Shown here: piece after piece, positions 16,383-25,126 of the stretch | Layout of the letters: the number at the start of each line of letters is the position of its first letter | Position numbering within the stretch: position 1 is the stretch's first letter | Source of the DNA: Micromonospora_J zhanjiangensis | GTDB lineage: Bacteria > Actinomycetota > Actinomycetes > Mycobacteriales > Micromonosporaceae | Direction: 5' to 3' | DNA length: 64,000 nucleotides | Assembly (NCBI RefSeq): GCF_042650605.1 | Contig: NZ_JBHSBN010000006.1 | Span: 254,503 to 318,502, forward strand | Program-made: the position numbers and the translations under genes | The notes under the pieces: generated by a model | Told to the model about the DNA's origin: nothing | Databases searched by the model: none | Seen by the model: only the letters and a program-made list of their open reading frames with translations

Positions 16383-17447
16383 TCAGTGGTGGGCAACGGT
16401 CTGGTCGGCGGGTTGCCGGCGGGGTGGCAGGGCCAGGGCCAGCGTGAGCGTCAGCGTGAGGCAGCCCAGCAGGAAGGCTAGCGCCAGGGCGGGCTGGCCG
16501 AGCCACTCCCACGGGAGATGCCAACGGTAGTGCGGTTCGTCGAGGTGGTGCGAGAGCAGTTGCGGCGCGGCCACCAGGATCGGGGCCCACCACAGGAACA
16601 TCGCGAAGCCGTACAGGAACTTTGCCAGGGCCTGGGCGGCCGGGTGGGCTCGTTCCGTGCGGCGGCTGGCCCAGCCGAAGAGGCACCAGGCGCCCAGGGT
16701 GCCCAGGAGGAAGGAGGCGACGCCGGCGGGGTACGCGCTCCAGGGGGTCGCCCGGGTCATCCCAAAGTTCATCACCGGCGTCGTCGTGTCGTCGGCGATG
16801 TGCACTTCGAGGATGTTGTCGGCCCGCTGGGCGTAGACCGTGATGTTCATCGGTATCGACGTAGGGTCGCAGCGCGGGTCGTCGGGAATGCAGGCGTACA
16901 AGGGGGAGTAGACCGGTTCGCTGTAGGCCCAGCCGGCGGCCTGGAGTCGTTGCTGGAGTTGGGCGAGGACCTGTGGGCGGTCGGTCGGTAGTTGGCCGAA
17001 GGACCCGCCGACGGTGGCCAGCGAGTACTCGCCGCCGTCGCCCAGCAGCAGGTCGTCGAGGGAGTTCCAGCTCAGCGGGCCGTCGTAGATGAGGAACACG
17101 GCGGCCGGGTCCTGCGTGTCGAGCTGGCTCACCGGCTGGTCGGGGTAGAGCTGGTGGACCGCCGCGGCGAAATCGTTGTGGTCGAGTGGGCGGGAGCCGA
17201 GCCAGGCGAGCCAGGTGCCGAAGGACGCGGCGAACAGACCGCAGACCAGGGCGAAGATCGTGGCCCAGGCGACGACGGTGCGGCTGGCCGGGCGGCCGAG
17301 GCGGGCGCGCAGACCGTGTCGGACGAGGTTGGCCGCCACCCGCGGGATCCGCCTGGCGGGTGCGACGTCGCGTACGGTTTCGAGGATTTCGGCACCGCGC
17401 TGCCGACGGTAGTCGCGCGGGTAGGCCAGCAGTAGCCAGCGGTGCAT
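16383..17447 (-). CDS. Hypothetical membrane protein in PadR operon
   Basis: Predicted membrane protein of 354 aa. One helix near the N-terminus (VAWATIFALVCGLFAASFG) is followed by an extracytoplasmic region of about 170 residues and three C-terminal helices (FLLGTLGAWCLFGW, FLYGFAMFLWWAPILV, ALALAFLLGCLTLTLTLALAL). Its N-terminal MHRWLLLAYPRDYRRQRG is a motif often found in proteins co-encoded with PadR regulators. GGGAG lies five bases before the ATG. It follows the PadR gene by 36 bp in the same direction. Function unknown; PadR partners are often permeases or stress-response membrane proteins. Confidence 0.8.
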   Translation of the reverse strand: MHRWLLLAYPRDYRRQRGAEILETVRDVAPARRIPRVAANLVRHGLRARLGRPASRTVVAWATIFALVCGLFAASFGTWLAWLGSRPLDHNDFAAAVHQLYPDQPVSQLDTQDPAAVFLIYDGPLSWNSLDDLLLGDGGEYSLATVGGSFGQLPTDRPQVLAQLQQRLQAAGWAYSEPVYSPLYACIPDDPRCDPTSIPMNITVYAQRADNILEVHIADDTTTPVMNFGMTRATPWSAYPAGVASFLLGTLGAWCLFGWASRRTERAHPAAQALAKFLYGFAMFLWWAPILVAAPQLLSHHLDEPHYRWHLPWEWLGQPALALAFLLGCLTLTLTLALALPPRRQPADQTVAHH

Positions 17448-17483
17448 GGACGCTCCCTGGGACGGTGCGGCGGATGAGGAAGG

Positions 17484-17813
17484 TCAGGCGGGGTTGGGTC
17501 GCAGCCCGCGCAGCCGGGACTCGGCGGCGGTGGCCAACTGGCGCAGCCGCTCGGTCTGGCGCGCGAGTTCGGCGCGGCCGTCGGCGCGCAGCCGGTAGTA
17601 GCGGCGCAGCCGCCCGTCGACGACCTCTTCCTGGCTGAGCTCGATCAGGCCCTGCGCGGTCAGCCGGTCCAGGGCGGTGTAGAGGGTGCCCGGTAACAGG
17701 GTGACGCGGTCGCCGGAGAGGAGGCCGACCTCCTGGATGATCCCGTAGCCGTGCCGTGGTTCGTCAGCCAGCGCGGTCAGGATCAGGAACGTGACCTCAC
17801 GCATCTCCTTCAC
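17484..17813 (-). CDS. PadR-family transcriptional regulator
   Basis: Small winged-helix repressor of 109 aa. The core REVTFLILTALADEPRHGYGII, then LLPGTLYTALDRLTAQGLIE and RLRRYYRLRADG, is the PadR signature, followed by a C-terminal dimerisation helix. GTG 17813 is the likely start; an ATG at 17804 follows AAGGAG with no spacing. A palindrome immediately upstream overlaps its expected promoter, so autorepression is likely, and the downstream membrane protein would be the regulated target. The inducer is unknown. Confidence 0.9.
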   Translation of the reverse strand: MKEMREVTFLILTALADEPRHGYGIIQEVGLLSGDRVTLLPGTLYTALDRLTAQGLIELSQEEVVDGRLRRYYRLRADGRAELARQTERLRQLATAAESRLRGLRPNPA

Positions 17814-17816
17814 CCG

Positions 17817-17832
17817 AGCAACATATATTGCT
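17817..17832. promoter_or_regulatory. Candidate PadR operator
   Basis: AGCAA-CATATA-TTGCT begins 4 bp upstream of the padR start, and ATTG-CTGAT-CAAT overlaps it to the right. An AT-rich palindrome in this place fits autorepression by the adjacent PadR protein. Confidence 0.45.
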
Positions 17833-17884
17833 GATCAATGCATCGTCAACGGGCGGGCCCGCTGCCACGCGGCGGGCGACAGCG

Positions 17885-17932
17885 GGCTGGGGAATCTGAG
17901 TGTCACCCGGACGACACTCAGATTCCCCAGCC
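17885..17932 (-). terminator. 20-bp perfect hairpin terminator
   Basis: GGCTGGGGAATCTGAGTGTC (17885-17904) pairs perfectly with GACACTCAGATTCCCCAGCC (17913-17932) around an 8-nt loop. It lies 24 bp past the stop of the leftward dimethylformamidase-like gene, which it should terminate. Confidence 0.8.
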
Positions 17933-17956
17933 GGCGGTCCTGGCCGGGCGGGTTGG

Positions 17957-20251
17957 TCAGATGGTCGTCGGGGGTGTCGCGGGTTCGGCCAGGGGATCAC
18001 TCTCGTCGGGGTGGCCGGTCCGCTGTTCGGGGGCGGACGCCGCCGTCGGCGCCGAGGCCGGCGGCCAGTACGTGGACAGGGCGACCGGCGTCGGGCGGAC
18101 CAGGCCGGCCGGGAACGGGTACGCCGGTGGCACCGCCCCGAGGTCGGCGAGCAGGTTTACCAGGGCCTGCTGGAGCACCGGGCTGACCGCGCTGGTGCCG
18201 GAGCGTTCGTGCACGTCGTCCAGGCCCCAGGCGTACTGGCAGGTGCCGAAGCCGAAGACGGCCGCGCCGGTGCCGGTGTTGCGGTATGCGGTGAGCGCGT
18301 GCCCGAACGTGCCCGAGTTGACGTAGGCGGCGCCGTTGTCGTCGGCCAGCGAGCTGTCGATCTGGACGGACAGCTGGGACAGCCGGATCAGCCCGGCCGG
18401 GCGTTCGGTGGCGCTGGTGTCGGCGGGCTCGTCGGCCTCGAAGCCGACGATGCCGGGCGGGCTGTCCCAGGTCTGTCCGGTGCCCAGCGCGGCGACCGCG
18501 GTGTTGCGCCACAGCGGCGACGCCGCGTACGTCGCGGGCACCGACAGCCGGAACGCGTTCACCCCGTTGAGCCGGAACCGGGTGCCGGTGAGCAGCGCGG
18601 CCGGCCGCCGGTCGGTGTTGAACGGCCGGGTGTCCTGCCAGGTGCCGCTGTACTGCCCGGTCGGGTTGAGCTGCCCGTCGAGGCTGTCCTTCCAGCAGGC
18701 GTACGACCGGCGGTCGGTGTTCCAGCGGATCCGCCAGAAGGCCTCGTTGCCGGACATGAACAGCAGGTGCGAGCGGGCGGTCGAGCTGTCCCGGGCGCCG
18801 ACGAAGGCGTCCCGCATCCCGGCCGACCAGTACTCGTCGTGCCCGGAGCTGATCACGGCGGCCCGGCCGAGCAGCAGCGACGGGTCGACGTCCACCTGTG
18901 CGCAGGTGAGGTAGTCGACGTCGTAGCCGAGCCGCTCCAACCAGCGCAGCAGCGGGTACTCGGCGTTCCACAGGGTCGTCTGCGGCAGGTGCAGGCGGGT
19001 CACCAGCGGCCGGTCGTAGGAGACCGCCCGGGTCCGTTGGTCGTTGTTCCAGCTCCACGACTGCTGGGTGCCGATCCCGTAGATGCTCTTGCCGTCGAAC
19101 GGGGCGGCCGGGTTGGCGCCGGCGTGGTTGTACGCCTGCCAGGTCGAGTCGCTCAGCTTGACGGCGATCGCCGCCTTCCGGCCCGGATCGGTGACCACGA
19201 ACGGTCCGATGTGGCTGGCCATGGCCGGGTTGTCGGTACGGGCGATCTTGATGACGTACACCCCCGCGGCGGCGGTCGCCGGGACCGACCACGACCCGTT
19301 CGCCGACCAGTTGGCGCAGGACACCATCCCGGTGGTCGGGTCGGTGGTGCCGGTCGGTTGGCTGGTCTGCGCGCCCGACACCGAGTCGACCTCCCGACCG
19401 CCCTGCCCGCCGTAGTAGCCCAGCCGGTACACCTTCCCGGTCCAGGCCGAGTTGGGGCTGTGCACCTTGAGGGTGAGCGTCGAGCCGCGGGTCACGTTCA
19501 TCGCCGTGGCGAATCCCTGGATGCTCGGGTGCCCGGCGCCGTCGACGTCCCAGGCCATCGTGCCGGTCAGCCGGTTCTCCGCCTCCACCGCCGTCTGGGC
19601 CGGTGGGACGCCACCGCCACCGGCGGGGGCCAGGGCGAACGCGACGATCTGGAACCGCCCGCCCTCCGGCAGTCCGCTCACCGTGATGGCGTATGACCCC
19701 GCGGTCGGCGCGACGCCCGAGATGACCGCGAGCCGGACCTTCTCGTAGCCGTACCCGTTTGCCGCGACGACGTTCTCGACGGTCAGTGGCGCGGCCACGG
19801 ACGGCACCCACGGCCACGGGTTGTCGAAGGTGGACAGCGCGAGGTAGATCCGGCAGCCGTCCACCGCCGTGACGATCGGGTCCAGGGTGAACGTCTCGGC
19901 CAGGCCGATCGTGACGCCGTTGTAGACCAGCGGCGTGCCGTGCAGGCCCCCCACGTCGTCGCGGGACTCGGCCCAGCCGGCGAGGCTGCGCGGGGACAAC
20001 GACGATCCCGGGTCGCGGCCCCAGGTCAGCGAGGTTTCCCCGCCCGCCGCGGTGCGCGACGCCCCGGACAGCTCGCCGACCGTACCGACCGGGCCGGCGT
20101 GTTCGGTCCAGCCGGCCGGCAGCGCGATGGTCGCCGCCGAGGAGGCGAACGCCACCAGGCGGTGCCCGGCCGAGGCCGGCTGGGGAAAGGTGATCGTGTG
20201 TTGGGTGGTCGCGGACGCTGCCGCGTAGGTTGTTTTCCAGTCTCGTGTCAC
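17957..20251 (-). CDS. N,N-dimethylformamidase large-subunit-like protein
   Basis: Protein of 764 aa whose C-terminal 450 residues resemble the beta subunit domain of N,N-dimethylformamidase: YRLGYYGGQGGR, a polypeptide core with LGYDVDYLTCAQVD, then ISSGHDEYWSAGMRD and FMSGNEAFWRIR, typical of the family. The N-terminal third is beta-rich with jelly-roll-like segments (about 1-210) and a Gly/Pro linker. No signal peptide is visible. I chose GTG 20251, which has GGAAAGG eight bases upstream; the frame is open to 20458 without support. True DMFase needs a small subunit, which is absent here. The enzyme activity is therefore uncertain; a distant amidase or sugar-binding role is possible. Confidence 0.8.
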   Translation of the reverse strand: MTRDWKTTYAAASATTQHTITFPQPASAGHRLVAFASSAATIALPAGWTEHAGPVGTVGELSGASRTAAGGETSLTWGRDPGSSLSPRSLAGWAESRDDVGGLHGTPLVYNGVTIGLAETFTLDPIVTAVDGCRIYLALSTFDNPWPWVPSVAAPLTVENVVAANGYGYEKVRLAVISGVAPTAGSYAITVSGLPEGGRFQIVAFALAPAGGGGVPPAQTAVEAENRLTGTMAWDVDGAGHPSIQGFATAMNVTRGSTLTLKVHSPNSAWTGKVYRLGYYGGQGGREVDSVSGAQTSQPTGTTDPTTGMVSCANWSANGSWSVPATAAAGVYVIKIARTDNPAMASHIGPFVVTDPGRKAAIAVKLSDSTWQAYNHAGANPAAPFDGKSIYGIGTQQSWSWNNDQRTRAVSYDRPLVTRLHLPQTTLWNAEYPLLRWLERLGYDVDYLTCAQVDVDPSLLLGRAAVISSGHDEYWSAGMRDAFVGARDSSTARSHLLFMSGNEAFWRIRWNTDRRSYACWKDSLDGQLNPTGQYSGTWQDTRPFNTDRRPAALLTGTRFRLNGVNAFRLSVPATYAASPLWRNTAVAALGTGQTWDSPPGIVGFEADEPADTSATERPAGLIRLSQLSVQIDSSLADDNGAAYVNSGTFGHALTAYRNTGTGAAVFGFGTCQYAWGLDDVHERSGTSAVSPVLQQALVNLLADLGAVPPAYPFPAGLVRPTPVALSTYWPPASAPTAASAPEQRTGHPDESDPLAEPATPPTTI

Positions 20252-20670
20252 GGTTGCCGCCTTTCCGCGGAATCCGTCTGTCCCTTGTGGCTTTCCCACG
20301 CCGAGCGGGGGGTGTCCTACGCCGCGCGGGTCGTTGCGATCCCGCCGGCTCCGCGTCCGTCGCCCGTCGGCGTGCTGTCGCGGGTACGCCCGACCGGTGG
20401 GCTGCAGCGCGTCCCGGTGTTGCCGGGCGGATCCGGTTCCGGTCGGTCCGGCGTCCATGCTGGTCCGCCGCGTCGTCGACCGTCCAGGCCCGACTCGCGT
20501 CCCGCCTGTCGGGAAGCGGATAAATCGGCGAACGTGAAAGCTGTCAACCGGTCATCGGTTTCGCGGGTCCGGCCGGGCGGCAGTGGCCGGGCGTCGGCCG
20601 ACCGGCGGGCCCTGGGCCGGCCGGTCGCTAATCGTGACGGTGTTGTCGCCGAATGCGACGACTGGTGCCG
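20252..20670. other. Gene-free stretch
   Basis: This 419-bp gap between two leftward genes has open frames only of arginine-rich shadow type. It should carry the promoter of the dimethylformamidase-like gene; I see no clear promoter box, hairpin or small gene. Confidence 0.5.
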
Positions 20671-20787
20671 CTAACCGCGGCGGTTGGTGTTCCGCTTCAT
20701 GACCAGCAGGACGATGCCCGCGATCAGCGCCGTCGACGTGATGAGGCAGCAGAGCACCGCGAGATGCCACGGCCGGAGAGCACCCAT
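20671..20787 (-). CDS. 38-aa small membrane protein
   Basis: Tiny protein starting MGALRPWHLAVLCC, with one transmembrane helix (LAVLCCLITSTALIAGIVLLV) and a basic tail (MKRNTNRRG). The start resembles the first residues of TatA, but the amphipathic helix of TatA is missing, so it is not a Tat component. Similar short membrane proteins are widespread in actinomycetes. The ribosome site is weak; support is compositional. Confidence 0.5.
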   Translation of the reverse strand: MGALRPWHLAVLCCLITSTALIAGIVLLVMKRNTNRRG

Positions 20788-20898
20788 GGCGGGCACTGTA
20801 CCGGTGACGATCGCCGCCCCGCCGCCCCGCGTCCACGGGTGGGGTGGCTGCGGTTGGGTAAGTGTCCGCCACGACAGGTTTTGCGGAAGGATGCACCC

Positions 20899-21432
20899 AT
20901 GACCCTTGATCGACCGATCGCCCCGGACCCGTACGAGTTGCTCCCGCAGGTCCAGACGTTCACGCTGACCAGCGAGGACGTCGCCAACGGGGAGCCGATG
21001 GACGCCGAGTTCGCCCATGACAGCGTGGGCGGCGGGAACGTCTCGCCCCAGCTCGCCTGGTCGGACTTCCCCGCCGAGACCCGCGGTTTCGTCGTCACCT
21101 GCTTCGATCCGGACGCGCCGACCGGCAGCGGTTTCTGGCACTGGGTGCTGGTGAACCTGCCGGCGTCGGTCACCCAGTTGCCCCGGGGCGCCGGCTCCGA
21201 GGCCGCCGCCGGCGGGTTCAGCGTGCGCAACGACTACGGCGCGCAGGGTTACGGGGGCGCCGCGCCGCCGCCGGGGGACCGCCCGCACCGGTACGTCTTC
21301 GCCGTGCACGCCCTGGACGTGGAGCGGCTGGAGGTGACCCCGGAGGCGACCCCGGCGTACGTCGGTTTCAACCTGACGTTCCACACCCTGGCCCGGGCGG
21401 TCATCCGCCCGACGTACCAGGTCAAGGACTGA
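20899..21432 (+). CDS. YbhB/YbcL family PEBP-like protein
   Basis: Cytoplasmic phosphatidylethanolamine-binding-protein-like protein of 177 aa, also called Raf-kinase-inhibitor-like in bacteria. Hallmarks are GGNVSPQLAW, the ligand pocket segment CFDPDAPTGSGFWHWVLVNLP, and PPPGDRPHRYVFAVHALD. GGAAGG lies eight bases before ATG 20899; the ATG at 20891 is out of frame. The biological role of these proteins in bacteria is unsettled. It stands alone, divergent from the small membrane protein. Confidence 0.92.
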   Translation: MTLDRPIAPDPYELLPQVQTFTLTSEDVANGEPMDAEFAHDSVGGGNVSPQLAWSDFPAETRGFVVTCFDPDAPTGSGFWHWVLVNLPASVTQLPRGAGSEAAAGGFSVRNDYGAQGYGGAAPPPGDRPHRYVFAVHALDVERLEVTPEATPAYVGFNLTFHTLARAVIRPTYQVKD

Positions 21433-21499
21433 CCCGGACGGCCCGCTCGCCGGTGCCGCGACCTGGTTCGCGGCGCCGGCGGCCCGGCGTGCGGTGCGG

Positions 21500-22210
21500 T
21501 CAGCCCGGCACGCGGGCGACCGCGAAGACCGACTGCCCGAACGGCGGCTTGACCAGTTGCTCGGCGGCCTTGGTCGCCGGCAGGACGAGGGTGTCGTAGA
21601 CCTTGACCATCGGCCCCTCCTTCGGCATCAGGCGGAACACCTTGGTCGCCATGAAGTAGCCGATCAGGCCGAGCGCGTTCGCGTAGTGCAGCTTCTCGAC
21701 GGTCAGGCCCGCGTCGGTGAGCGCGGCCCGCATCGTCTTCTTGGTGTAGCGGCGCACATGTCCGGTGGCGATGTCGGCCGGGCCCATGGCGAACTCGAAC
21801 GCCGGCACGATCAGCACGATCGCCCCGCCGGGCCGGACCAGGTCGCGCATGCTGCGCAGCGCGCCGACGTGGTCCTCGATGTGTTCGAGCACGTTGTACG
21901 AGACGGCGGCCGAGTAGTCACCCCGGCCCGAGTGCGGCAGCAGCATCTCCCGCACCTCGATCTTGGGCTCGGTGGCGAGCCGCTCCTTGAGCGCGATCAG
22001 CCGCTCCGGGTCGGCCTCGGTGGCGGTGAACCGATCGAAGTGCGGCGCCCACTCCAGGGCGTAGTCGCCCAGGCCGCTGCCGATCTCGATCGGGTTGTCG
22101 CCGAGGTACGGCACGGCCAGTTCGACGAACCAGCGCCGGTGGTTCACGGCGGTGGCGAGCCCTTCGAGTACCTCCGATTGGACCCGTTGGTCTCCCGTGA
22201 TCTCTGCCAT
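21500..22210 (-). CDS. Class I SAM-dependent methyltransferase
   Basis: Soluble methyltransferase of 236 aa. Motif I is NPIEIGSGLGDYALEW, the acidic end of strand 2 is ATEADPERL, motif II is AVSYNVLEHIEDH, and motif III is VRPGGAIVLIVPAFEF. GHVRRYTKKTMRAAL is typical of UbiE/polyketide-type or glycan-linked methyltransferases. ATG 22210 has GAGGA about eight bases upstream; the frame is open to 22276. The acceptor is unknown, and no pathway neighbours point to one. Confidence 0.88.
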   Translation of the reverse strand: MAEITGDQRVQSEVLEGLATAVNHRRWFVELAVPYLGDNPIEIGSGLGDYALEWAPHFDRFTATEADPERLIALKERLATEPKIEVREMLLPHSGRGDYSAAVSYNVLEHIEDHVGALRSMRDLVRPGGAIVLIVPAFEFAMGPADIATGHVRRYTKKTMRAALTDAGLTVEKLHYANALGLIGYFMATKVFRLMPKEGPMVKVYDTLVLPATKAAEQLVKPPFGQSVFAVARVPG

Positions 22211-22455
22211 GCGTCGATTCCTCACGAATCTGAACTCGACCTGCACCCGGACCGACAGAGTGAACCATCTCAGCACACTGTATGGAAATCGGAGGTACGC
22301 AATGCGGACGAATGCCTGTTTTTCCGGCGACTAACCCTGGACCGTAGCACGCCGTGCGTGCAAGGTCCGCTACGCCCCGAAACGCTACGACAAAACCTCG
22401 CAGAACGTGTGCCGGCCCGCCGGGCGGGTCCCGCCGCCGGGCGGCACGTACGCCC

Positions 22456-23247
22456 TCAGGCCGTGCGGATGCAGCAGCCCGAGCAGATCTTGGGACTCGG
22501 CAGGGTGAAGGCGAGACAGCAGGTCTTGCGCTGCACGGTCAGCTCCCCGGTCGGTCCGGGAATGAGTTCGATCAGGTCGTCGACGCCGAGCGTGCCGAGC
22601 AGCGTCTGGACGTTCGTCGCGGACGAGCCGGGCAGCGCGTCGGCCGAACGCAGGATCGCCGTGGCGACGCCGGAGGCCAGCGAGCCGAGCAGGGTGCGCT
22701 CGCCGACTCGTACCTCCCGGCGGATCGCGGCGAGCACGTGCGCCAGATGGTCGTCCAGCAGCGTGGAGCGCAGGATCGCCAGCAACTCGGCCTCGTCGGC
22801 CACCACCCGGACCTCGGGCGGCCCGGCCAGCGCCAGCGGATCGGTGGGCAGCACCGCCACCGGGGTGGACCGGCGCAGGCCGACGGTGAGCGACGGCCGG
22901 TGGTCCTCGAAGCGGACCAGCACGTCCGGCGCGCGCAGCAGCGGCACCCGACGGGCGGACGCCCAACCGAGCACCGCCGGCAGGGCCAGCCAGTAGCAGT
23001 ACGTCTTCCAGGTCAGCGCGGCGGCGGCCGGCGGCTGGGCGTTCCAGCGCCGACGGGCCGAGGCGAGCAGCTCCGGCATCCGACCGCTGTCGGTGAGTGC
23101 GGTGGCGGGGTGCCAGTCGGTCTCGTCGGCGACGAGCAGGCCGGGATGCAGGCCGGGCAGGTCGTCGGTGCCGAAGGTGGTCCGCAGCACCGAGGTGACC
23201 GGGGCGAGCGGCGGGGCCGCCGCGGCGCGGTCGGCGAGGCGGATCAT
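22456..23247 (-). CDS. FhuF-like 2Fe-2S ferric siderophore reductase
   Basis: Iron-sulfur protein of 263 aa resembling FhuF-type ferric-siderophore reductases, which release iron from imported siderophores in the cytoplasm. The C-terminus carries the cluster ligands as CCLAF and CSGCC (the C-C-x(n)-C-x2-C pattern). The rest is a helical domain with LTWKTYCYWLALP. About 100-140 bp upstream are two IdeR/DmdR-like iron boxes, so transcription should rise under iron limitation. No siderophore synthesis or transport gene is next to it. Confidence 0.82.
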   Translation of the reverse strand: MIRLADRAAAAPPLAPVTSVLRTTFGTDDLPGLHPGLLVADETDWHPATALTDSGRMPELLASARRRWNAQPPAAAALTWKTYCYWLALPAVLGWASARRVPLLRAPDVLVRFEDHRPSLTVGLRRSTPVAVLPTDPLALAGPPEVRVVADEAELLAILRSTLLDDHLAHVLAAIRREVRVGERTLLGSLASGVATAILRSADALPGSSATNVQTLLGTLGVDDLIELIPGPTGELTVQRKTCCLAFTLPSPKICSGCCIRTA

Positions 23248-23344
23248 GCGGAGCCGCCGGCTCGGAGCGACCGTCGGTCGCGCGTCGAGATCACTGGACT
23301 CCGGTCCCCCCGTCGGCTGCCACCGGCCAGGTCGGCCGGCTCGG

Positions 23345-23389
23345 TAAGGTTAGGCTAACTTCCGGTACGAGCTAAGGCAAGCCTAACCA
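23345..23389. promoter_or_regulatory. Two IdeR/DmdR-like iron boxes
   Basis: TAAGGTTAGGCTAACTTCC (23345-23363) and GCTAAGGCAAGCCTAACCA (23371-23389) both match the 19-bp DtxR/IdeR consensus TTAGGTTAGGCTAACCTAA well, with centres about 26 bp apart. They precede the leftward FhuF-like gene, giving iron-dependent repression by known family logic. Confidence 0.75.
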
Positions 23390-23428
23390 GAACCGGGGCG
23401 ACGGGAGGGCGATACTCGATGCTCTTGG

Positions 23429-23445
23429 TTATCTTGTCAAGATAA
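23429..23445. promoter_or_regulatory. 17-bp palindrome upstream of HTH-deformylase gene
   Basis: TTATCTTG-T-CAAGATAA is a perfect inverted repeat, strikingly AT-rich for this genome, 78 bp before the start at 23523. It is the best candidate operator for the HTH domain encoded by that gene. Confidence 0.5.
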
Positions 23446-23522
23446 AAGTCGGGAACGGGGCAGTTCTGCCCGGCTGCGTAGTGCGCCCAGCACACTGAGA
23501 TTCCCGGCCACATGAGGAACCC

Positions 23523-25043
23523 ATGACCACCTCGCCCATCGAACGGGCTGCCGACTCGTTCGCGGCGGAGCTTGCCCGGCGGCGGGTCGCCCGGGGCATG
23601 ACCAAGAAGCAACTCGCCGCGCGGATGGGCTTCGACCCGTCGTACGTCAGCCACGTGGAAGGTCGTCGACACCGACCGACGGAGGACTTCGCCCGGCGGG
23701 CCGAGGCGGTCCTCGGCGCGGCCGGCGCCATCTGGCAACGCTTCCAGGAGTACGACGAACTGCGGCACGCGCGGGCGACCACGACCGCCCACCGCGACCC
23801 GCCGGCACCGGGCCAGTGGCTGCCACCGGGCACCGGGCTGATCGTCGAACAGGAGGTGGCCACCCTCACCTACGTCGACGACACGTACCGGTGCGTCATC
23901 CGCCGGGCGCTCTACAACGCCGGCACCGATCCGGTCACCCGCTACCTGGCCCGGATCGCGGTGGACCGCTTCCCGAGCGACCCGGGCCGGTCCAACCGGC
24001 ACCACCGCGAGCACCCGTTGACCTTCGCCGAACTCACCCTCGCGGCGTACTGCGAGGGGGAGGGCACCCGGGAGCCGATGGAGTGGCGCAAGAAGCACGA
24101 CCGGGACGCGTTCAAGGAAGTCTGGCTGCTGTTCGAGAACGAGAACGGCAAGTTCCCGCTCTACCCGGGCAACCGGGTCGTCATCGAGTACGCCTACACC
24201 GTCAACCAGGAGAAGTGGGGGAACTGGTTCCAGCGGGCCGTCCGGCTGCCGACCCGGCAGCTCGTGGTCCGGCTGGACCTGCCGGCCGACCTGGACCCAC
24301 AGGTCTGGGGGGTGGAGACGTCGCTGTCCGCCGAGGAGGGCCCGCTGCGTACGCCGGTGACGCGGGCCGAGGCGAACGGACGGGTGACGTACGAATGGTC
24401 CACCGACGAGCCGCCACTGAACGCCCGCTACCGGCTGGAGTGGCGGTTCCGCAACCCGCCGCGGCCGCCCGCGGCGGCCGGTCCGGTCGGGACGAAGGCC
24501 AGCGACCGGTTGCGCGCCGCCGGGATCGCGCAGCTCGGTGACGACGTGCTGCGGCAACCGGTACGCCCGTTCGACCTGCCCCGGGAGGAGTCCGAGGCCC
24601 GGGCGGTGATCGACCAGCTGCGGGCGGCCCTGGACCGGATCGACGACCTGCACCCGCTCAACACCGGGGTCGGCCTGGCCGCCCCGCAGCTCGGCCTGTC
24701 CCGGGCCGCGGCGATCGTCCGGCCACCGGACCGGGACGCCGACCCGATCGTGCTGCTCAACCCCCGGATCGTGGACGCGTCGCCGGACACCGACGAGCAG
24801 TACGAGGGCTGTCTGTCCTTCTTCGACCAGCGCGGCCTGGTGACCCGGTCGCTGCGGCTGGACGTGGAACACGCCAACGTCGACGGCGGGCCGGTGATCA
24901 CGTCCTTCGAGTTCGCGGTGGCCCGGCTGGTGGCGCACGAGATCGACCATCTGGACGGGCGGTTGTACGTGGACCGGATGGCGCCGGGCATCCCGCTCGT
25001 GCCGATCGAGGCGTACCGGGAGACCGGCCGACCCTGGCAGTGA
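23523..25043 (+). CDS. XRE HTH / peptide deformylase fusion protein
   Basis: 506-aa fusion. Residues about 15-70 form an XRE-type helix-turn-helix (GMTKKQLAARMGFDPSYVSH). Residues about 100-325 are a beta-rich region with no recognised name. Residues about 335-506 are a peptide deformylase domain with all three catalytic motifs intact: GVGLAAPQ (382-389), EGCLS (428-432) and HEIDH (472-476), whose Cys and two His bind the metal. Normal deformylases are about 170-220 aa and remove the N-formyl group from new proteins. Here the enzyme is tied to DNA binding, so it may sense formyl-peptides or act on a special substrate. A strong palindrome lies upstream. Confidence 0.9.
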   Translation: MTTSPIERAADSFAAELARRRVARGMTKKQLAARMGFDPSYVSHVEGRRHRPTEDFARRAEAVLGAAGAIWQRFQEYDELRHARATTTAHRDPPAPGQWLPPGTGLIVEQEVATLTYVDDTYRCVIRRALYNAGTDPVTRYLARIAVDRFPSDPGRSNRHHREHPLTFAELTLAAYCEGEGTREPMEWRKKHDRDAFKEVWLLFENENGKFPLYPGNRVVIEYAYTVNQEKWGNWFQRAVRLPTRQLVVRLDLPADLDPQVWGVETSLSAEEGPLRTPVTRAEANGRVTYEWSTDEPPLNARYRLEWRFRNPPRPPAAAGPVGTKASDRLRAAGIAQLGDDVLRQPVRPFDLPREESEARAVIDQLRAALDRIDDLHPLNTGVGLAAPQLGLSRAAAIVRPPDRDADPIVLLNPRIVDASPDTDEQYEGCLSFFDQRGLVTRSLRLDVEHANVDGGPVITSFEFAVARLVAHEIDHLDGRLYVDRMAPGIPLVPIEAYRETGRPWQ

Positions 25044-25050
25044 GGATTCG

Positions 25051-25105
25051 ACCCCGGCACCGACGCGGGGTGCCGGGGTCCGGGTCCCGCGGGCAGGGAC
25101 CCGGA
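25051..25105. terminator. Tandem hairpins between convergent genes
   Basis: ACCCCGGCACC/GGTGCCGGGGT (25051-25061, 25069-25079) is followed at once by TCCGGGTCCC/GGGACCCGGA (25079-25088, 25096-25105). The pair separates the rightward deformylase fusion from the leftward globin-reductase. Confidence 0.75.
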
Positions 25106-25126
25106 CCCCGGCGGGGGGAGGGAAGG

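Noticed and set aside
17900..20674. Long plus-strand frames opposite the dimethylformamidase-like gene
   Set aside because: Arg/Pro-rich shadow composition with no domains, while the minus strand has clear family motifs and a ribosome site.
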